The notes under the pieces: generated by a model | The model's input: the letters and a program-made list of their open reading frames with translations, nothing else | The model's database searches: none | Told to the model about the DNA's origin: nothing | Translations under genes and position numbers: made by a program | DNA from: an uncultured Pontibacter sp. | GTDB lineage: Bacteria; Bacteroidota; Bacteroidia; Cytophagales; Hymenobacteraceae | DNA length: 64,000 nucleotides | NCBI RefSeq assembly: GCF_947499215.1 | Contig: NZ_CANMNI010000003.1 | Coordinates: 558,001-622,000 of the forward strand | Direction of reading: 5' to 3' | Shown here: positions 47,417 to 56,237 of the stretch, one piece after another | Layout of the letters: each line of letters starts with the position of its first letter | Numbering within the stretch: position 1 is the stretch's first letter

Positions 47417-48850
47417 TTAGTTAGCCTGCGAGCTAAGGTAGTTGTAAACGAGGCGCACGCCCGAACCGGTGGCCAGTTTGCCACGGTATGAATCTTCACC
47501 TAATAAATAGGCGGTACCGGCGATGTCGAAGTGCACCCAAGGGTAGTCGGTGAAATATTCTAGGAACACGCCCGCCGATATAGCGCCCGCCTCGGCTCCA
47601 CCAAGGTTCTTGATGTCGGCTATATCGGACTCGATGTGCTTCTTGTACTCATCCCATAGTGGAAATTCCACGATGCGCTCGTGCTCTGCCTCACCGGCTC
47701 GCTTCAAGGCGGTCATTACTTCGTCTCCGGCATTGCTCATGGCTACTAGACCTTCTTTGCCTATGGCGCGGGCCGCGGCTCCAGTCAGGGTGGCCATATC
47801 GATCACGAGTTCCGGCTTATACCGTTGCGCAAAGCTCAGGGCGTCGGCTAGAATTAGACGGCCTTCAGCGTCGGTATTAAGCACCTCCACAGACATTCCG
47901 TTGTGCATGGTGATGACGTCACCCGGCGCATAAGCCTTGCCGCCCGGACGGTTATCCGTGGCAGGTATAAGCGCGATCACGTGCAGTTGCACATTGTTTT
48001 TGGCAAGCGCATACATGACGCCGGACACAGTAGCCGCACCGGCCATATCGGACTTCATGTAGTCCATGGACTGCGGCGTTGGCTTCAGGCTGAGTCCGCC
48101 GGTGTCATACACCACGCCTTTGCCAACCAGTATGTAAGGCTTCGCGTTTGTTGCACCTTCCGGCTTCCACTCCAATATGTTAAAGGTAGGCGGTTCTTCG
48201 CTGCCTTGGTTCACGGCCAGCAAACCGCCCATTTTCAGCGACTGTATCTGCAGCTCGTCAAACACCTGCGTGGTAAAACCGGCTTTTTCGCCCAGTTCTA
48301 TCAGTTGCTCGCTGAACTGCGTGGCGCTTTGGTGACTGTTTGGCTCGTTTACCAGATCGCGGGTAACGGTCACGGCGTCGAGTACGTTTTGCAGCTCCAT
48401 CACATCAAACTCCGACAGGTTCTCGTCTGTCAGCACAATGGTCTGCAGCGGGCTTGGCTTGTTGTTTTTAGTCTTATACTTCTGGAACTGGTAGTTGCTC
48501 AGGTATAGGCCCTCGGCTAGGTATGGACTGGCGTCTGATTTGGTTAGGTCCTGAATGGCCAGCTCTTCCACCTTGTCGGCTTTGAGTTGCTTGAGCAGGG
48601 TATAGCCGGCTTGGCGCAGTGCCTCTCTGGTGGCATTCTGGTTTTTCTCCTCCTTGGACACCACCACGTATACCCGTTGGGTATAGCGGTTCAGAGAAAC
48701 GATCTTCGCTTCCGCTTCCAGCTGACGTTTTAGGTAGGCGGTTTCGTCTGAGCTCAGCTCTGGGAGCGAATCCGCCTGATCAGCCCGCACAATCAGGGCT
48801 ACGTCTGTATTTTTACCTACCGATGTATTGTATTTGAGTTGTGTTGGCAT
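47417..48850 (-). CDS. pepA: Leucyl aminopeptidase (M17 family)
   Basis: Cytoplasmic two-metal exopeptidase removing N-terminal residues from peptides. 477 residues: a weakly conserved N-domain, then the catalytic domain from about 200 with VGKGVVYDTGGLSLKP (metal and catalytic Lys), MKSDMAGAA, IPATDNRPGGKA and the family signature NTDAEGRL. The protein's N-terminus overlaps the divergent rsmA promoter. Confidence 0.95.
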   Translation of the reverse strand: MPTQLKYNTSVGKNTDVALIVRADQADSLPELSSDETAYLKRQLEAEAKIVSLNRYTQRVYVVVSKEEKNQNATREALRQAGYTLLKQLKADKVEELAIQDLTKSDASPYLAEGLYLSNYQFQKYKTKNNKPSPLQTIVLTDENLSEFDVMELQNVLDAVTVTRDLVNEPNSHQSATQFSEQLIELGEKAGFTTQVFDELQIQSLKMGGLLAVNQGSEEPPTFNILEWKPEGATNAKPYILVGKGVVYDTGGLSLKPTPQSMDYMKSDMAGAATVSGVMYALAKNNVQLHVIALIPATDNRPGGKAYAPGDVITMHNGMSVEVLNTDAEGRLILADALSFAQRYKPELVIDMATLTGAAARAIGKEGLVAMSNAGDEVMTALKRAGEAEHERIVEFPLWDEYKKHIESDIADIKNLGGAEAGAISAGVFLEYFTDYPWVHFDIAGTAYLLGEDSYRGKLATGSGVRLVYNYLSSQAN

Positions 48851-48868
48851 TTGTCATTCGTATCTTTG
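48839..48868 (+). promoter_or_regulatory. rsmA-mgtE promoter
   Basis: TTG, 19 bp, TATCTTTG: exact consensus. It overlaps the pepA start codon on the other strand. The resulting leader of about 130 nt contains a nested stem (ATGCG/CGCAT outside GCCCG/CGGGC, 48898-48941) and a possible 15-codon ORF starting at that ATG. Confidence 0.7.
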
Positions 48869-49007
48869 AGTGCGCAATATAGTAAGTATATAGTGTAATG
48901 CGAAAAAGCCCGGGCACAGGTATGGCAATCGGGCGACGCATATAAATAAGGTATAACGGGTTTTCGGCGAAATTGTCTTGAGCAGCCGGGAACATAACGC
49001 ATAGCAG

Positions 49008-49787
49008 GTGAGTAAAGTAAGTCCAAAGAAGCACTTGGGTCAGCACTTTCTGGTTGATCAGAACATTGCCCGCAAGATTGTGGAGCAATTGACCTTGCCC
49101 GGCGGGGTGGAGGATGTGCTGGAGATCGGTCCCGGCATGGGGGTGCTCACGCAGTACATGCTCGAGCACAAAGAGTATCGAACCACAGTGCTGGACATCG
49201 ACCGCGAGTCCATTGCCTATTTGCAGCAGCATTTTCCGGCTTTGGGCGACCGCATCATTTCGGCTGACTTTCTGAAGACTGACCTGAGCAAGCTGTTCCC
49301 GGGCAAGTTCGCCATCATCGGCAATTTCCCTTACAACATCTCAAGTCAGATCTTTTTTAAAGTGCTCGAACACCGCGACGTGGTGCCCGAGGTGGTGTGC
49401 ATGATCCAGAAGGAAGTGGCCGAGCGCCTCGCCTCGCCTCCGGGCTCCAAAGCCTATGGCATCCTAAGCGTGCTTTTGCAGGCTTTCTATACCATAGAGT
49501 ATAAGTTCACGGTGCACGAAAACGTGTTCCACCCGCCGCCCAAAGTGAAGTCCGGCGTCATTAGTGTGGTGCGCAACGACCGGCAGAGCCTGCCTTGCAG
49601 TGAGAAGCTCTTTTTCTCTGTTGTGAAGAACAGTTTTGGAACAAGGCGCAAAACGCTGCGTAACTGCCTCAAAACATTTAACCTGCCGCCAGAAGTAACG
49701 GCGCAGCCTGTTTTCGACAAGAGAGCGGAACAGCTGTCAGTAGAGGATTTTATAGCATTGACCCAGCTCGTAGAGCAGAACACGTAA
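49008..49787 (+). CDS. rsmA: 16S rRNA (adenine-1518/1519 dimethyl) methyltransferase
   Basis: Dimethylates two adenines in the 3' hairpin of 16S rRNA (KsgA). 259 residues from a GTG start ([20 protein letters not shown]). SAM motif [11 protein letters not shown] and catalytic NFPYNIS are present; the C-terminal helical domain has [11 protein letters not shown]. The mgtE gene begins 4 bp after the stop, so this is an operon. Confidence 0.96.
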   Translation: MSKVSPKKHLGQHFLVDQNIARKIVEQLTLPGGVEDVLEIGPGMGVLTQYMLEHKEYRTTVLDIDRESIAYLQQHFPALGDRIISADFLKTDLSKLFPGKFAIIGNFPYNISSQIFFKVLEHRDVVPEVVCMIQKEVAERLASPPGSKAYGILSVLLQAFYTIEYKFTVHENVFHPPPKVKSGVISVVRNDRQSLPCSEKLFFSVVKNSFGTRRKTLRNCLKTFNLPPEVTAQPVFDKRAEQLSVEDFIALTQLVEQNT

Positions 49788-49791
49788 TACC

Positions 49792-51144
49792 ATGCAGGTA
49801 GAGATCACACGCGAATACATAGACCAAGTAGAAGAGGCGATAGCACGCGAAGACAAAGGGTTCCTTTTGGAAACCATGTCTGAAATGTATCCGGCGGATA
49901 TCACTACCGTGCTCTATGAGCTCGATACCAACGAGTCCAAGTACGTGTTGGACCTGTTGCCGCCAGAGGTGGGGTCTGAAATTCTAAGTGACCTCGATTA
50001 CGACATTCGCACGGATTTTCTCGCCTATTTCACGAGCCCTGAGATAGCCCGCTACGTCAACCTGATGGACTCGGATGACGCCGTGGACATTCTGAATGAG
50101 ATGAATGTGCAGCGGCGTGAGGAAGTGATCGCCCTACTCGAAAACGAAGAGAAGGCGGACGACATTCTGGACTTGCTGCACTACGAGGAAGACTGCGCCG
50201 GTGGTCTGATGGCGAAAGAACTCATCAAAGTGAATATCAACTGGCGTGTGCGGCAGTGTATTGAGGAGATCCGGCGACAGGCCGAGGATGTGGAACGGAT
50301 CTATACCGTGTACGTGGTCGATAACCGCGATAAGTTGGTAGGCCGATTGAGTATCAAGACGCTGTTGCTCTCCAAAGATGACAAACTGGTAAAAGACATT
50401 TACAACGAAGATGTGATCTCGATCGAGTCATTCCGGGACGAGAACGAAGTGGTGAGCGTGATGCAGAAGTACGACCTTGAGGCAATACCTGTCGTGAACA
50501 TACAGGGTAAACTGCTCGGGCGCATCACCATCGACGACGTGATCGATGTAATGCAGGAGCAGGCTGAACTCAGCCGCCAGCTCATGACGGGTATCTCGGA
50601 GAATGTGGAGGAAGATGACAGTGTGTTCCGTATCTCGCGCTCCCGTATACCTTGGCTTGTGATCGGTATGGTGGGCGGTTTGCTGGCGGCGCAGTTCATG
50701 GGTTTCTTCGAAGCCGATATCGCCTTGTTACCAGCCTTGGCGCTATTTGTGCCGCTTATCACGGCGACGGGTGGTAACGTGGGTATACAGTCCTCGTCCA
50801 TCATCATCCAAACGCTCTCTTCCAACGCCGTGATCTTCGAAAACTTCGCCCAGCGTCTCCTCAAGCTCATCATGGTAGCATTTCTGAACGCCCTCATTAT
50901 CTCGGCGCTCGTTTTCGGTTTCACCTACCTATTCCGACAGGATTTGAAATTGTCGATAGTGGTTTCGGTCGCACTGTTCTCTGTAGTGATGTTGGCCTCC
51001 CTGATGGGTACGCTCACCCCAATGCTACTCGACAAACTGGGAGTGAATCCCGCTGTTGCCGCCGGTCCTTTTATTACGACGGCAAATGACTTATTGGGGC
51101 TGGCGATTTACTTTGGTGTAGCGCATATGCTGTATGAATTGTAA
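49792..51144 (+). CDS. mgtE: Magnesium transporter MgtE
   Basis: 450 residues: N-terminal helical superhelix (about 1-125), two CBS domains (about 130-255) that sense magnesium, and five membrane helices (about 285-450). The pore stretch PLITATGGNVGIQSSSIIIQ and the ending GPFITTANDLLGLAIYF are diagnostic. Imports Mg2+ at the inner membrane and closes when the cytosol is replete. In a tight run rsmA-mgtE-dehydrogenase (4-bp gaps). Confidence 0.96.
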   Translation: MQVEITREYIDQVEEAIAREDKGFLLETMSEMYPADITTVLYELDTNESKYVLDLLPPEVGSEILSDLDYDIRTDFLAYFTSPEIARYVNLMDSDDAVDILNEMNVQRREEVIALLENEEKADDILDLLHYEEDCAGGLMAKELIKVNINWRVRQCIEEIRRQAEDVERIYTVYVVDNRDKLVGRLSIKTLLLSKDDKLVKDIYNEDVISIESFRDENEVVSVMQKYDLEAIPVVNIQGKLLGRITIDDVIDVMQEQAELSRQLMTGISENVEEDDSVFRISRSRIPWLVIGMVGGLLAAQFMGFFEADIALLPALALFVPLITATGGNVGIQSSSIIIQTLSSNAVIFENFAQRLLKLIMVAFLNALIISALVFGFTYLFRQDLKLSIVVSVALFSVVMLASLMGTLTPMLLDKLGVNPAVAAGPFITTANDLLGLAIYFGVAHMLYEL

Positions 51145-51148
51145 GGCC

Positions 51149-52093
51149 ATGACCAACATCCTTATCATCGACGAAGTGCACGACAGTCTATTTCCCATGC
51201 TGGAAAGGATGGGTATGGCCTATGATTACCGCCCGGAGATCAAGCCTATGGAAGTATGCGAGGCACTGGTGGGTTTTGAAGGGCTGATCGTGCGGAGTAA
51301 GATGCGAATCACAGCGGATACCATTAAGCTGGCTGACAAGCTCAAATTCGTGGCGAGGGCAGGGGCAGGTCTCGATAACATTGATGCCGAAGCGCTGCAA
51401 GAGAGAGGTATAGCACTGTTCGGGGCCAATGAGGGCAATCGGCAGGCGGTGGGCGAGCATGCCTTGGGTATGCTGCTGAGTCTTATGCGCAACATCACCC
51501 GAGGCGACCGGCAGGTGCGTGACAAGGTATGGCTGCGCGAGGAGAATAGAGGAGAGGAGATCAGCGGTAAGACTGTAGGGATTATCGGATACGGGAACAT
51601 GGGGCAGAGCTTTGCCCGCGTGCTGAGCGGATTTGGCTGCCGCCTTGTGGCATATGATCGGTTTGCGCCAGAGAAGATCGAAGCACCGGCCGAACCGGTT
51701 TCGCTGGAAGTACTGCAGGAAGAGGCAGCTATTGTGAGTCTGCATATACCTTACACACCTGAGAATCGTGCCTTTGCGGATGATGCCTTTTTCAGTGGCT
51801 TCCGTAAGCCAATCTGGTTCATGAATACATCCCGTGGCGAGGTGGTGGACCAAATGGCGCTGGTGGAGCACTTAAAATCCGGCAAGGTAAAAGGTGCGGC
51901 CTTGGATGTGTTGGAGAACGAAAAGCTACATACCCTGACCGAGCTTCAAGCCCGGAACTTTGACTACCTAAGCCAAGCCGATAACGTGGTGCTCACACCA
52001 CACATCGCTGGTTGGACCCATGAGTCCTATGTAAAAATTAACGAGGTGCTGGTAGCTAAAATACAGCAGCTAAAAGAAGCCGGCAAGCTTTGA
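51149..52093 (+). CDS. D-2-hydroxyacid dehydrogenase (phosphoglycerate dehydrogenase-like)
   Basis: 314 residues from the ATG at 51149, 4 bp after the mgtE stop; the open frame from 51134 would overlap mgtE. The NAD motif is VGIIGYGNMGQSFA; the catalytic set is Arg in NTSRGEVVD, Glu in VLENEKLH and His in TPHIAGWT. There is no ACT domain as in classical SerA. It could be a phosphoglycerate, lactate or glycerate dehydrogenase; serine synthesis is plausible but serC is not nearby. Confidence 0.88.
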   Translation: MTNILIIDEVHDSLFPMLERMGMAYDYRPEIKPMEVCEALVGFEGLIVRSKMRITADTIKLADKLKFVARAGAGLDNIDAEALQERGIALFGANEGNRQAVGEHALGMLLSLMRNITRGDRQVRDKVWLREENRGEEISGKTVGIIGYGNMGQSFARVLSGFGCRLVAYDRFAPEKIEAPAEPVSLEVLQEEAAIVSLHIPYTPENRAFADDAFFSGFRKPIWFMNTSRGEVVDQMALVEHLKSGKVKGAALDVLENEKLHTLTELQARNFDYLSQADNVVLTPHIAGWTHESYVKINEVLVAKIQQLKEAGKL

Positions 52094-52100
52094 AAAGAAT

Positions 52101-52131
52101 ACCTGCTAGGCGCCTGATCTCCCGAGCAGGT
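52101..52131 (+). terminator. Weak terminator after the dehydrogenase
   Basis: ACCTGCT and AGCAGGT with a loop of 17, followed by TCTTCGTAT; the T-tract is poor. Confidence 0.4.
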
Positions 52132-52222
52132 TCTTCGTATAATAGGTATGGCGAAGGATTAGAGGGCATTTTAAGGCGAAGAAATAAGTCTCGCTGAAAA
52201 ATTTTGTATTCAAATAAATTTG

Positions 52223-52230
52223 TATATTTG
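52223..52230 (+). promoter_or_regulatory. Promoter -7 box of the greA leader RNA
   Basis: TATATTTG, exact consensus. A TTG lies 16 bp upstream, closer than the usual 19. The greA ATG is 184 bp downstream. Confidence 0.55.
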
Positions 52231-52236
52231 CTCAAC

Positions 52237-52388
52237 ACAGCGCCACCGGGGGATGCCCGTGAGCCTGTGGCTTACCCAGACCACCCGATATATTTATAGA
52301 TTGCCGGGCTGAAGAAGAAGAAATTAATCATCTACATATTAGGCAAAAAGAACGGTTATGTTTGACATAGCCGTTCTTTTTGTTTTTG
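52237..52388 (+). ncRNA. Terminated leader RNA ahead of greA
   Basis: About 150 nt with no ORF, between an exact -7 box and a strong intrinsic terminator, ending 25 bp before greA. It can fold with CAGC/GCTG and CCGG/CCGG closing pairs and an inner GTGG/CCAC hairpin, then an unpaired GAAGAAGAAGAAA run. It is either a stand-alone small RNA or a greA leader whose terminator limits greA expression, comparable with GraL in E. coli. Its Rfam class was not recognised; 6S-Flavo or Flavo-1 would be worth testing. Confidence 0.55.
52345..52388 (+). terminator. Intrinsic terminator before greA
   Basis: A 16-bp stem (AAAAAGAACGGTTATG with its complement, one G-T pair), loop TTTGA, then a T-rich tract. 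Confidence 0.88.
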
Positions 52389-52413
52389 TGTTTTAAAACG
52401 TGAAGACAGTATT

Positions 52414-52887
52414 ATGAGCAACATTTCTTATTACACCGCTGAAGGTTTACAGAAGCTGAAGGAAGAGCTGCACGACCTAAAAACAAAAGGCCGCTCAGAA
52501 GTGGCCCGTCAGTTGGCTGAAGCACGCGATAAAGGCGACTTGAGTGAGAACGCCGAATACGATGCCGCCAAAGATGCGCAGGGCCACTTGGAACTGAAGA
52601 TCGCCAAGTTGGAAGAAGTGGTGGGCAATGCCCGCCTCATCGATGAGTCCAACCTAGACCTGAGCAAGGCCCTGATTCTCTCTAAGGTGAAGATCAAGAA
52701 CCTGAAGAACAACATGGTGATGGACTATACCTTGGTGGCGGAAGAAGAAGCGGATCTGGCGTCGGGCAAGATCTCGGTGAAGTCACCTATCGGTAAAGGC
52801 CTTTTGGGTAAGTCGGTAGGTGAAAAGGCTGAGATAACCGTGCCGGCGGGTAAGATTGAGTTCGAAATTTTGGAAATCAGCCGCTAA
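52414..52887 (+). CDS. greA: Transcription elongation factor GreA
   Basis: 157 residues. Rescues backtracked RNA polymerase by stimulating transcript cleavage. The N-terminal coiled coil carries the acidic tip (ARDKGDLSENAEYDAAKDAQ), with the catalytic Asp and Glu; the C-terminal FKBP-like domain ends SPIGKGLLGKSVGEKAEITV. The HIT gene follows after 4 bp. Expression is probably affected by the terminated leader directly upstream. Confidence 0.96.
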   Translation: MSNISYYTAEGLQKLKEELHDLKTKGRSEVARQLAEARDKGDLSENAEYDAAKDAQGHLELKIAKLEEVVGNARLIDESNLDLSKALILSKVKIKNLKNNMVMDYTLVAEEEADLASGKISVKSPIGKGLLGKSVGEKAEITVPAGKIEFEILEISR

Positions 52888-52891
52888 GCGT

Positions 52892-53293
52892 ATGGAGCCA
52901 TCTATCTTCACTAAAATTGTAAAAGGCGAGATTCCCGCTTACAAAATAGCCGAGGATGATCGCTATTTGGCCTTTCTGGACGTATTCCCGACCACCAAAG
53001 GCCATACCCTTGTCATACCCAAGCAACAGATTGACTACCTGTTCGATCTGGATGATGAGCTATACCTTGGCCTGATGGCATTCGCCAAGAAAGTGGCAGC
53101 TGCTGTGGAGAAAGCCGTGCCCTGCAAGCGCATAGGTGTTGCCGTGGTAGGCTTGGAAGTGCCGCATGCACATGTCCACCTCATTCCAATCAATAAAATG
53201 GCCGATATGAACTTCGCCATTAAGCAGCAGTTCAGCAAAGAGGACTTTGAGAAAACGGCGGAGAAGATCCGGAAGGAATATGAGGCTGCTTAA
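52892..53293 (+). CDS. HIT-family nucleotide hydrolase
   Basis: 133 residues from the ATG at 52892. The histidine triad reads HAHVHLIP near the C-terminus, with the early SIFTKIVKGEIPAYKI and TKGHTLVIPK blocks. Members hydrolyse nucleoside phosphoramidates or dinucleotides; the substrate is unknown. It is translationally close to greA (4-bp gap) and ends in a very long terminator. Confidence 0.93.
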   Translation: MEPSIFTKIVKGEIPAYKIAEDDRYLAFLDVFPTTKGHTLVIPKQQIDYLFDLDDELYLGLMAFAKKVAAAVEKAVPCKRIGVAVVGLEVPHAHVHLIPINKMADMNFAIKQQFSKEDFEKTAEKIRKEYEAA

Positions 53294-53310
53294 GTATAGC
53301 CTGAGTATTT

Positions 53311-53370
53311 ATAACTGAAATAAAAAAGGGGCGAATCTCATAAGATTCGCCCCTTTTTTATTTCAGTTAT
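53311..53370. terminator. 28-bp perfect hairpin between HIT gene and mlaD
   Basis: Arms 53311-53338 and 53343-53370 are fully complementary with a 4-base loop; the core is GGGGCGAATCT. It includes the mlaD stop codon (53367-53369), so that the stop is base-paired in RNA. Confidence 0.92.
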
Positions 53371-54428
53371 CGTTGCCGTACCGTATCGGGTTGCTGTTGG
53401 TGCAGGGTGTCCTGCGGCTGTACCTGTTGAACGGGCTGAGATTGTTGCTCCTCTTTTTGCTTTGCCTCCTCCTTTGCTTGTCGTCTGAAAAAGCCTCTTA
53501 GCAGGAAATTGTTTTGCAAAGCCTCCATGTTCTGGTCCAGCTTTTCGGTGCCGGTTTCGAGGTTCTGCATGGTGCTTTGCAGCTGACGGGCGAATTGCTG
53601 GTCGTTAAGTAGCACGCCCACCGCACTATTGCTGTTGTTGAGGCGGCCGCTGGCGGTGCGCAGGTTCTCCGTTATCTCTGAAGTAGAAGCAGTGGCCTCT
53701 TCCAGTTGCGTCATGGATGTTTTCAGTTGCTGAAATACTTCTTTGTCAGTTACCAACTGATTGGCCAGTCCGTCGGGGGCGTTCAGTTTGTTCGTGAAAG
53801 AGGTAAGTGCTCGAGATGCGCTTACGGTGCTTTGCGAGGTACGCTCCAAGTTGGCCACCATGGAGCGGAGGTCGTTGGCGAGCGTAGAGTCCGTCAGGAT
53901 AGCGCCGATGGTGCCTTCGCCCTGCACAATCTTGCCGCTGAGCTCCTTAAAGTCGTTGGTGATCTCCACCAAGTTCTTGTTATTCTTCTGGAGCGTTTCC
54001 ATCAGATCGTCGGTGTTGAGCGGGTTCTGGGCCTGCAGACGATCGCCGTTTTCTATTGGGGATGCCTGCTGGCTGCCACCATCTATTACGATGTTTTTGT
54101 TGCCGATGAAACTCTCGGAGCTGATACGGGCCACGGCGTCCTTGCGGATGTACTCCTGCACCCGCTCCTCAATGTTCATTACCACTTCCACCTGCGAGTT
54201 GCCGTAGAGGTTAATGGCTTGGATGGTACCGATCTTCACGCCGGAAAACCATACGTTGTTGCCGGTTTTAAGGCCAGCCACGTCATCAAACACCGCTTTT
54301 ACCTCCAAGGTGCGGATGAACCGCTTCTGCTGTCCGGCCAATGTGAAAATGCCCGCCACCAAAATGACGATTCCGATGAAAACGAATATGCCTACGATGA
54401 CGGAACGCTTATTGTCTGCTGCACTCAT
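53367..54428 (-). CDS. mlaD: MCE-domain lipid transport protein (MlaD-like)
   Basis: 353 residues: one N-terminal membrane anchor (about 10-30), an MCE domain (about 38-118; LEVKAVFDDVAGLKTGNNVW, VKIGTIQAI), then a long helical, coiled-coil-prone region and a Gln/Pro-rich tail. It is the periplasmic substrate-binding part of the Mla-type ABC system that moves phospholipids between membranes. Directly follows mlaF with no gap; mlaB and mlaC are not seen here. Confidence 0.92.
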   Translation of the reverse strand: MSAADNKRSVIVGIFVFIGIVILVAGIFTLAGQQKRFIRTLEVKAVFDDVAGLKTGNNVWFSGVKIGTIQAINLYGNSQVEVVMNIEERVQEYIRKDAVARISSESFIGNKNIVIDGGSQQASPIENGDRLQAQNPLNTDDLMETLQKNNKNLVEITNDFKELSGKIVQGEGTIGAILTDSTLANDLRSMVANLERTSQSTVSASRALTSFTNKLNAPDGLANQLVTDKEVFQQLKTSMTQLEEATASTSEITENLRTASGRLNNSNSAVGVLLNDQQFARQLQSTMQNLETGTEKLDQNMEALQNNFLLRGFFRRQAKEEAKQKEEQQSQPVQQVQPQDTLHQQQPDTVRQR

Positions 54429-55202
54429 TTAGTCTATAAAGTTATAATTGTAAAAGGCTTTCACCCGCTCATCTTGCGTCGAGAACACTTCATCGAAAGT
54501 GCCTTCACGCTGAAACTGCCCGTCTAGCAGCATGACTACCCGGTCGCCGACTGCGCGGGCGCAAGTAAGGTCGTGTGTAATGATAATGGATGATGTATTG
54601 AATCTACGTTGTACTTCGTTAATCAGGTTATTTATATCCAAACAGGTAATCGGGTCGAGACCGGCTGTAGGTTCATCGTAAAGCATAATTTCCGGCCTCA
54701 GGATCAGGGTGCGGGCTATACCGATGCGCTTGCGCTGTCCGCCGGAAAGCTCTGAAGGCATTTGGTTGATGCTCTGTGAAAGACCCACCGCCTCCAGCAC
54801 TTCTTCGATGCTCCGGTCGCGGTCAGCCTTGCTGAGCTCTTTCATGTGTCGCACCAGCGGGAATTCAAGGTTCTCATACACCGTCATGCTGTCGTAGAGG
54901 GCGCTGTTTTGGAAAGAGAAACCAATCTTCAACCGTAACCTATCCAGCTCTTTCGGAGTGAGTTTGTCCACTTCCTGCCCCAGCACGTTGATCACGCCTT
55001 CGTCGGGCCGCAAAAGTCCTGCGATGATCTTGATCAGTACGGACTTGCCCGTACCGGAGCGGCCCAGCACCACGAGGTTTTCGCCTTGGTATAGATCCAA
55101 GTCCACACCCTTGAGCACCTCAAAATCATCGAATGCCTTTTTGAGGCCTTGTATTGAAATGACCTTGTTGCTTCTGTCTATTTTCGGATTCAGAACTTTC
55201 AT
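54429..55202 (-). CDS. mlaF: Mla-type ABC transporter ATPase
   Basis: 257 residues. Walker A GRSGTGKS, signature LSGGQRKRIG, Walker B IMLYDEPTAG and the H-loop IITHD. It powers lipid movement with the MlaE permease encoded 13 bp upstream. Start ATG at 55202; an AGGTATA heptamer in inverse orientation sits just before it. Confidence 0.94.
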   Translation of the reverse strand: MKVLNPKIDRSNKVISIQGLKKAFDDFEVLKGVDLDLYQGENLVVLGRSGTGKSVLIKIIAGLLRPDEGVINVLGQEVDKLTPKELDRLRLKIGFSFQNSALYDSMTVYENLEFPLVRHMKELSKADRDRSIEEVLEAVGLSQSINQMPSELSGGQRKRIGIARTLILRPEIMLYDEPTAGLDPITCLDINNLINEVQRRFNTSSIIITHDLTCARAVGDRVVMLLDGQFQREGTFDEVFSTQDERVKAFYNYNFID

Positions 55203-55215
55203 GCTATACCTTGCT

Positions 55216-56019
55216 TTAAATGCCGCGTATCGCGTTTACAATCTGCAGAATCAGCAATTCTTCTATAAATATCAGGAACATGGCCGTCACCACCGCCGAG
55301 TTGGCCGCCTTGCCTACGCCTTCGGTGCCTTTAGAAGAGTTATAACCTTTGTAGCAGCCTACCATCCCGATCGTAAAACCGAAAATGACCGACTTTACGG
55401 AAGACGAAATGATGTCGAGGAAGGTGATGGCGTCAAACACCTGCGTGAAGAAAGTGGTAAGGCTAGTGAGTTCGTTTTGGCTCACGTTTACAAAGCCGCC
55501 CATCAACGCCACAAAGGTAGTATACATGGTCAGGGCCGGGATCATGAGGGTAGTGGCCAGCACCCGGCTCACGACCAGAAATTTGAAGGGGTTGGTGGCC
55601 GACACTTCCATGGCGTCGATCTGCTCGGTCACGCGCATAGAGCCCAACTCCGCGCCTATACCTGAACCCACTCGTCCAGAGGCGATGAGGGCCGTTACAA
55701 GCGGTGCCATGGCACGCACGATGGCCACCGAGATCAGGGCCGGCAGCAGGGCCGTCGCGCCCAGATCGGCCAGCGAGGGACGTGACTGGTTAGTGAATAC
55801 GATACCGATTATAAAGCCCGTGAGGGAGATCAGCGGAAGCGAGCGAACGCCCACCTCGTAACATTGCCGGATGATCTCGCGGAACTCGTAAGGCGGCACA
55901 AATACTTCTTTGAAGAAGCGGGCAATGAAGGCATAAATGCTGGCCAGTTCTATAAATATCCGGTCCATTCTGCGGGAGAGGACATATTTACGGCCAGACT
56001 TATTATTGCTTGGATCCAT
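55216..56019 (-). CDS. mlaE: MlaE-family ABC transporter permease
   Basis: 267 residues with five or six membrane helices. Family stretches are PLISLTGFIIGIVFTNQS, LIASGRVGSGIGAELGSMRV (with the EQIDAMEV block) and FGFTIGMVGCYKGYNSSKGT. It is the first gene of mlaE-mlaF-mlaD, for lipid asymmetry of the outer membrane. Confidence 0.94.
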   Translation of the reverse strand: MDPSNNKSGRKYVLSRRMDRIFIELASIYAFIARFFKEVFVPPYEFREIIRQCYEVGVRSLPLISLTGFIIGIVFTNQSRPSLADLGATALLPALISVAIVRAMAPLVTALIASGRVGSGIGAELGSMRVTEQIDAMEVSATNPFKFLVVSRVLATTLMIPALTMYTTFVALMGGFVNVSQNELTSLTTFFTQVFDAITFLDIISSSVKSVIFGFTIGMVGCYKGYNSSKGTEGVGKAANSAVVTAMFLIFIEELLILQIVNAIRGI

Positions 56020-56115
56020 TTAACTGCGGTGAAAACTGGTACGCGGGTGCAAACTACGATAAAAAATCACAACAGGCTACCAGTACATAGGTTTTAGACT
56101 ACATACGGAAGATGC

Positions 56116-56237
56116 TCAATAATGAATAATGATTAATGAGGAATGAATAATGGTTATTGAAGAATGAGTAATAGTGAGTGATTAATGATTCTTGAATTAC
56201 TAATCATCACTCATAATTCATTAACTCATTAATCAAA
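56116..56237. repeat. Stuttering inverted-arm element F
   Basis: Copies of GATTAATGAG, GAATGAATAATGG and GAATGAGTAATAG on the left, and of ACTCATAATTCATTAACTC on the right, with GAGTGATTA and TAATCATCACTC forming an inner hairpin. The right arm includes the ruvC stop codon (56233-56235). Confidence 0.65.

Noticed and set aside
48813-49232. 139-codon minus-strand ORF over the pepA-rsmA junction
   Set aside because: It covers the rsmA promoter and coding start; no similarity to a known protein.
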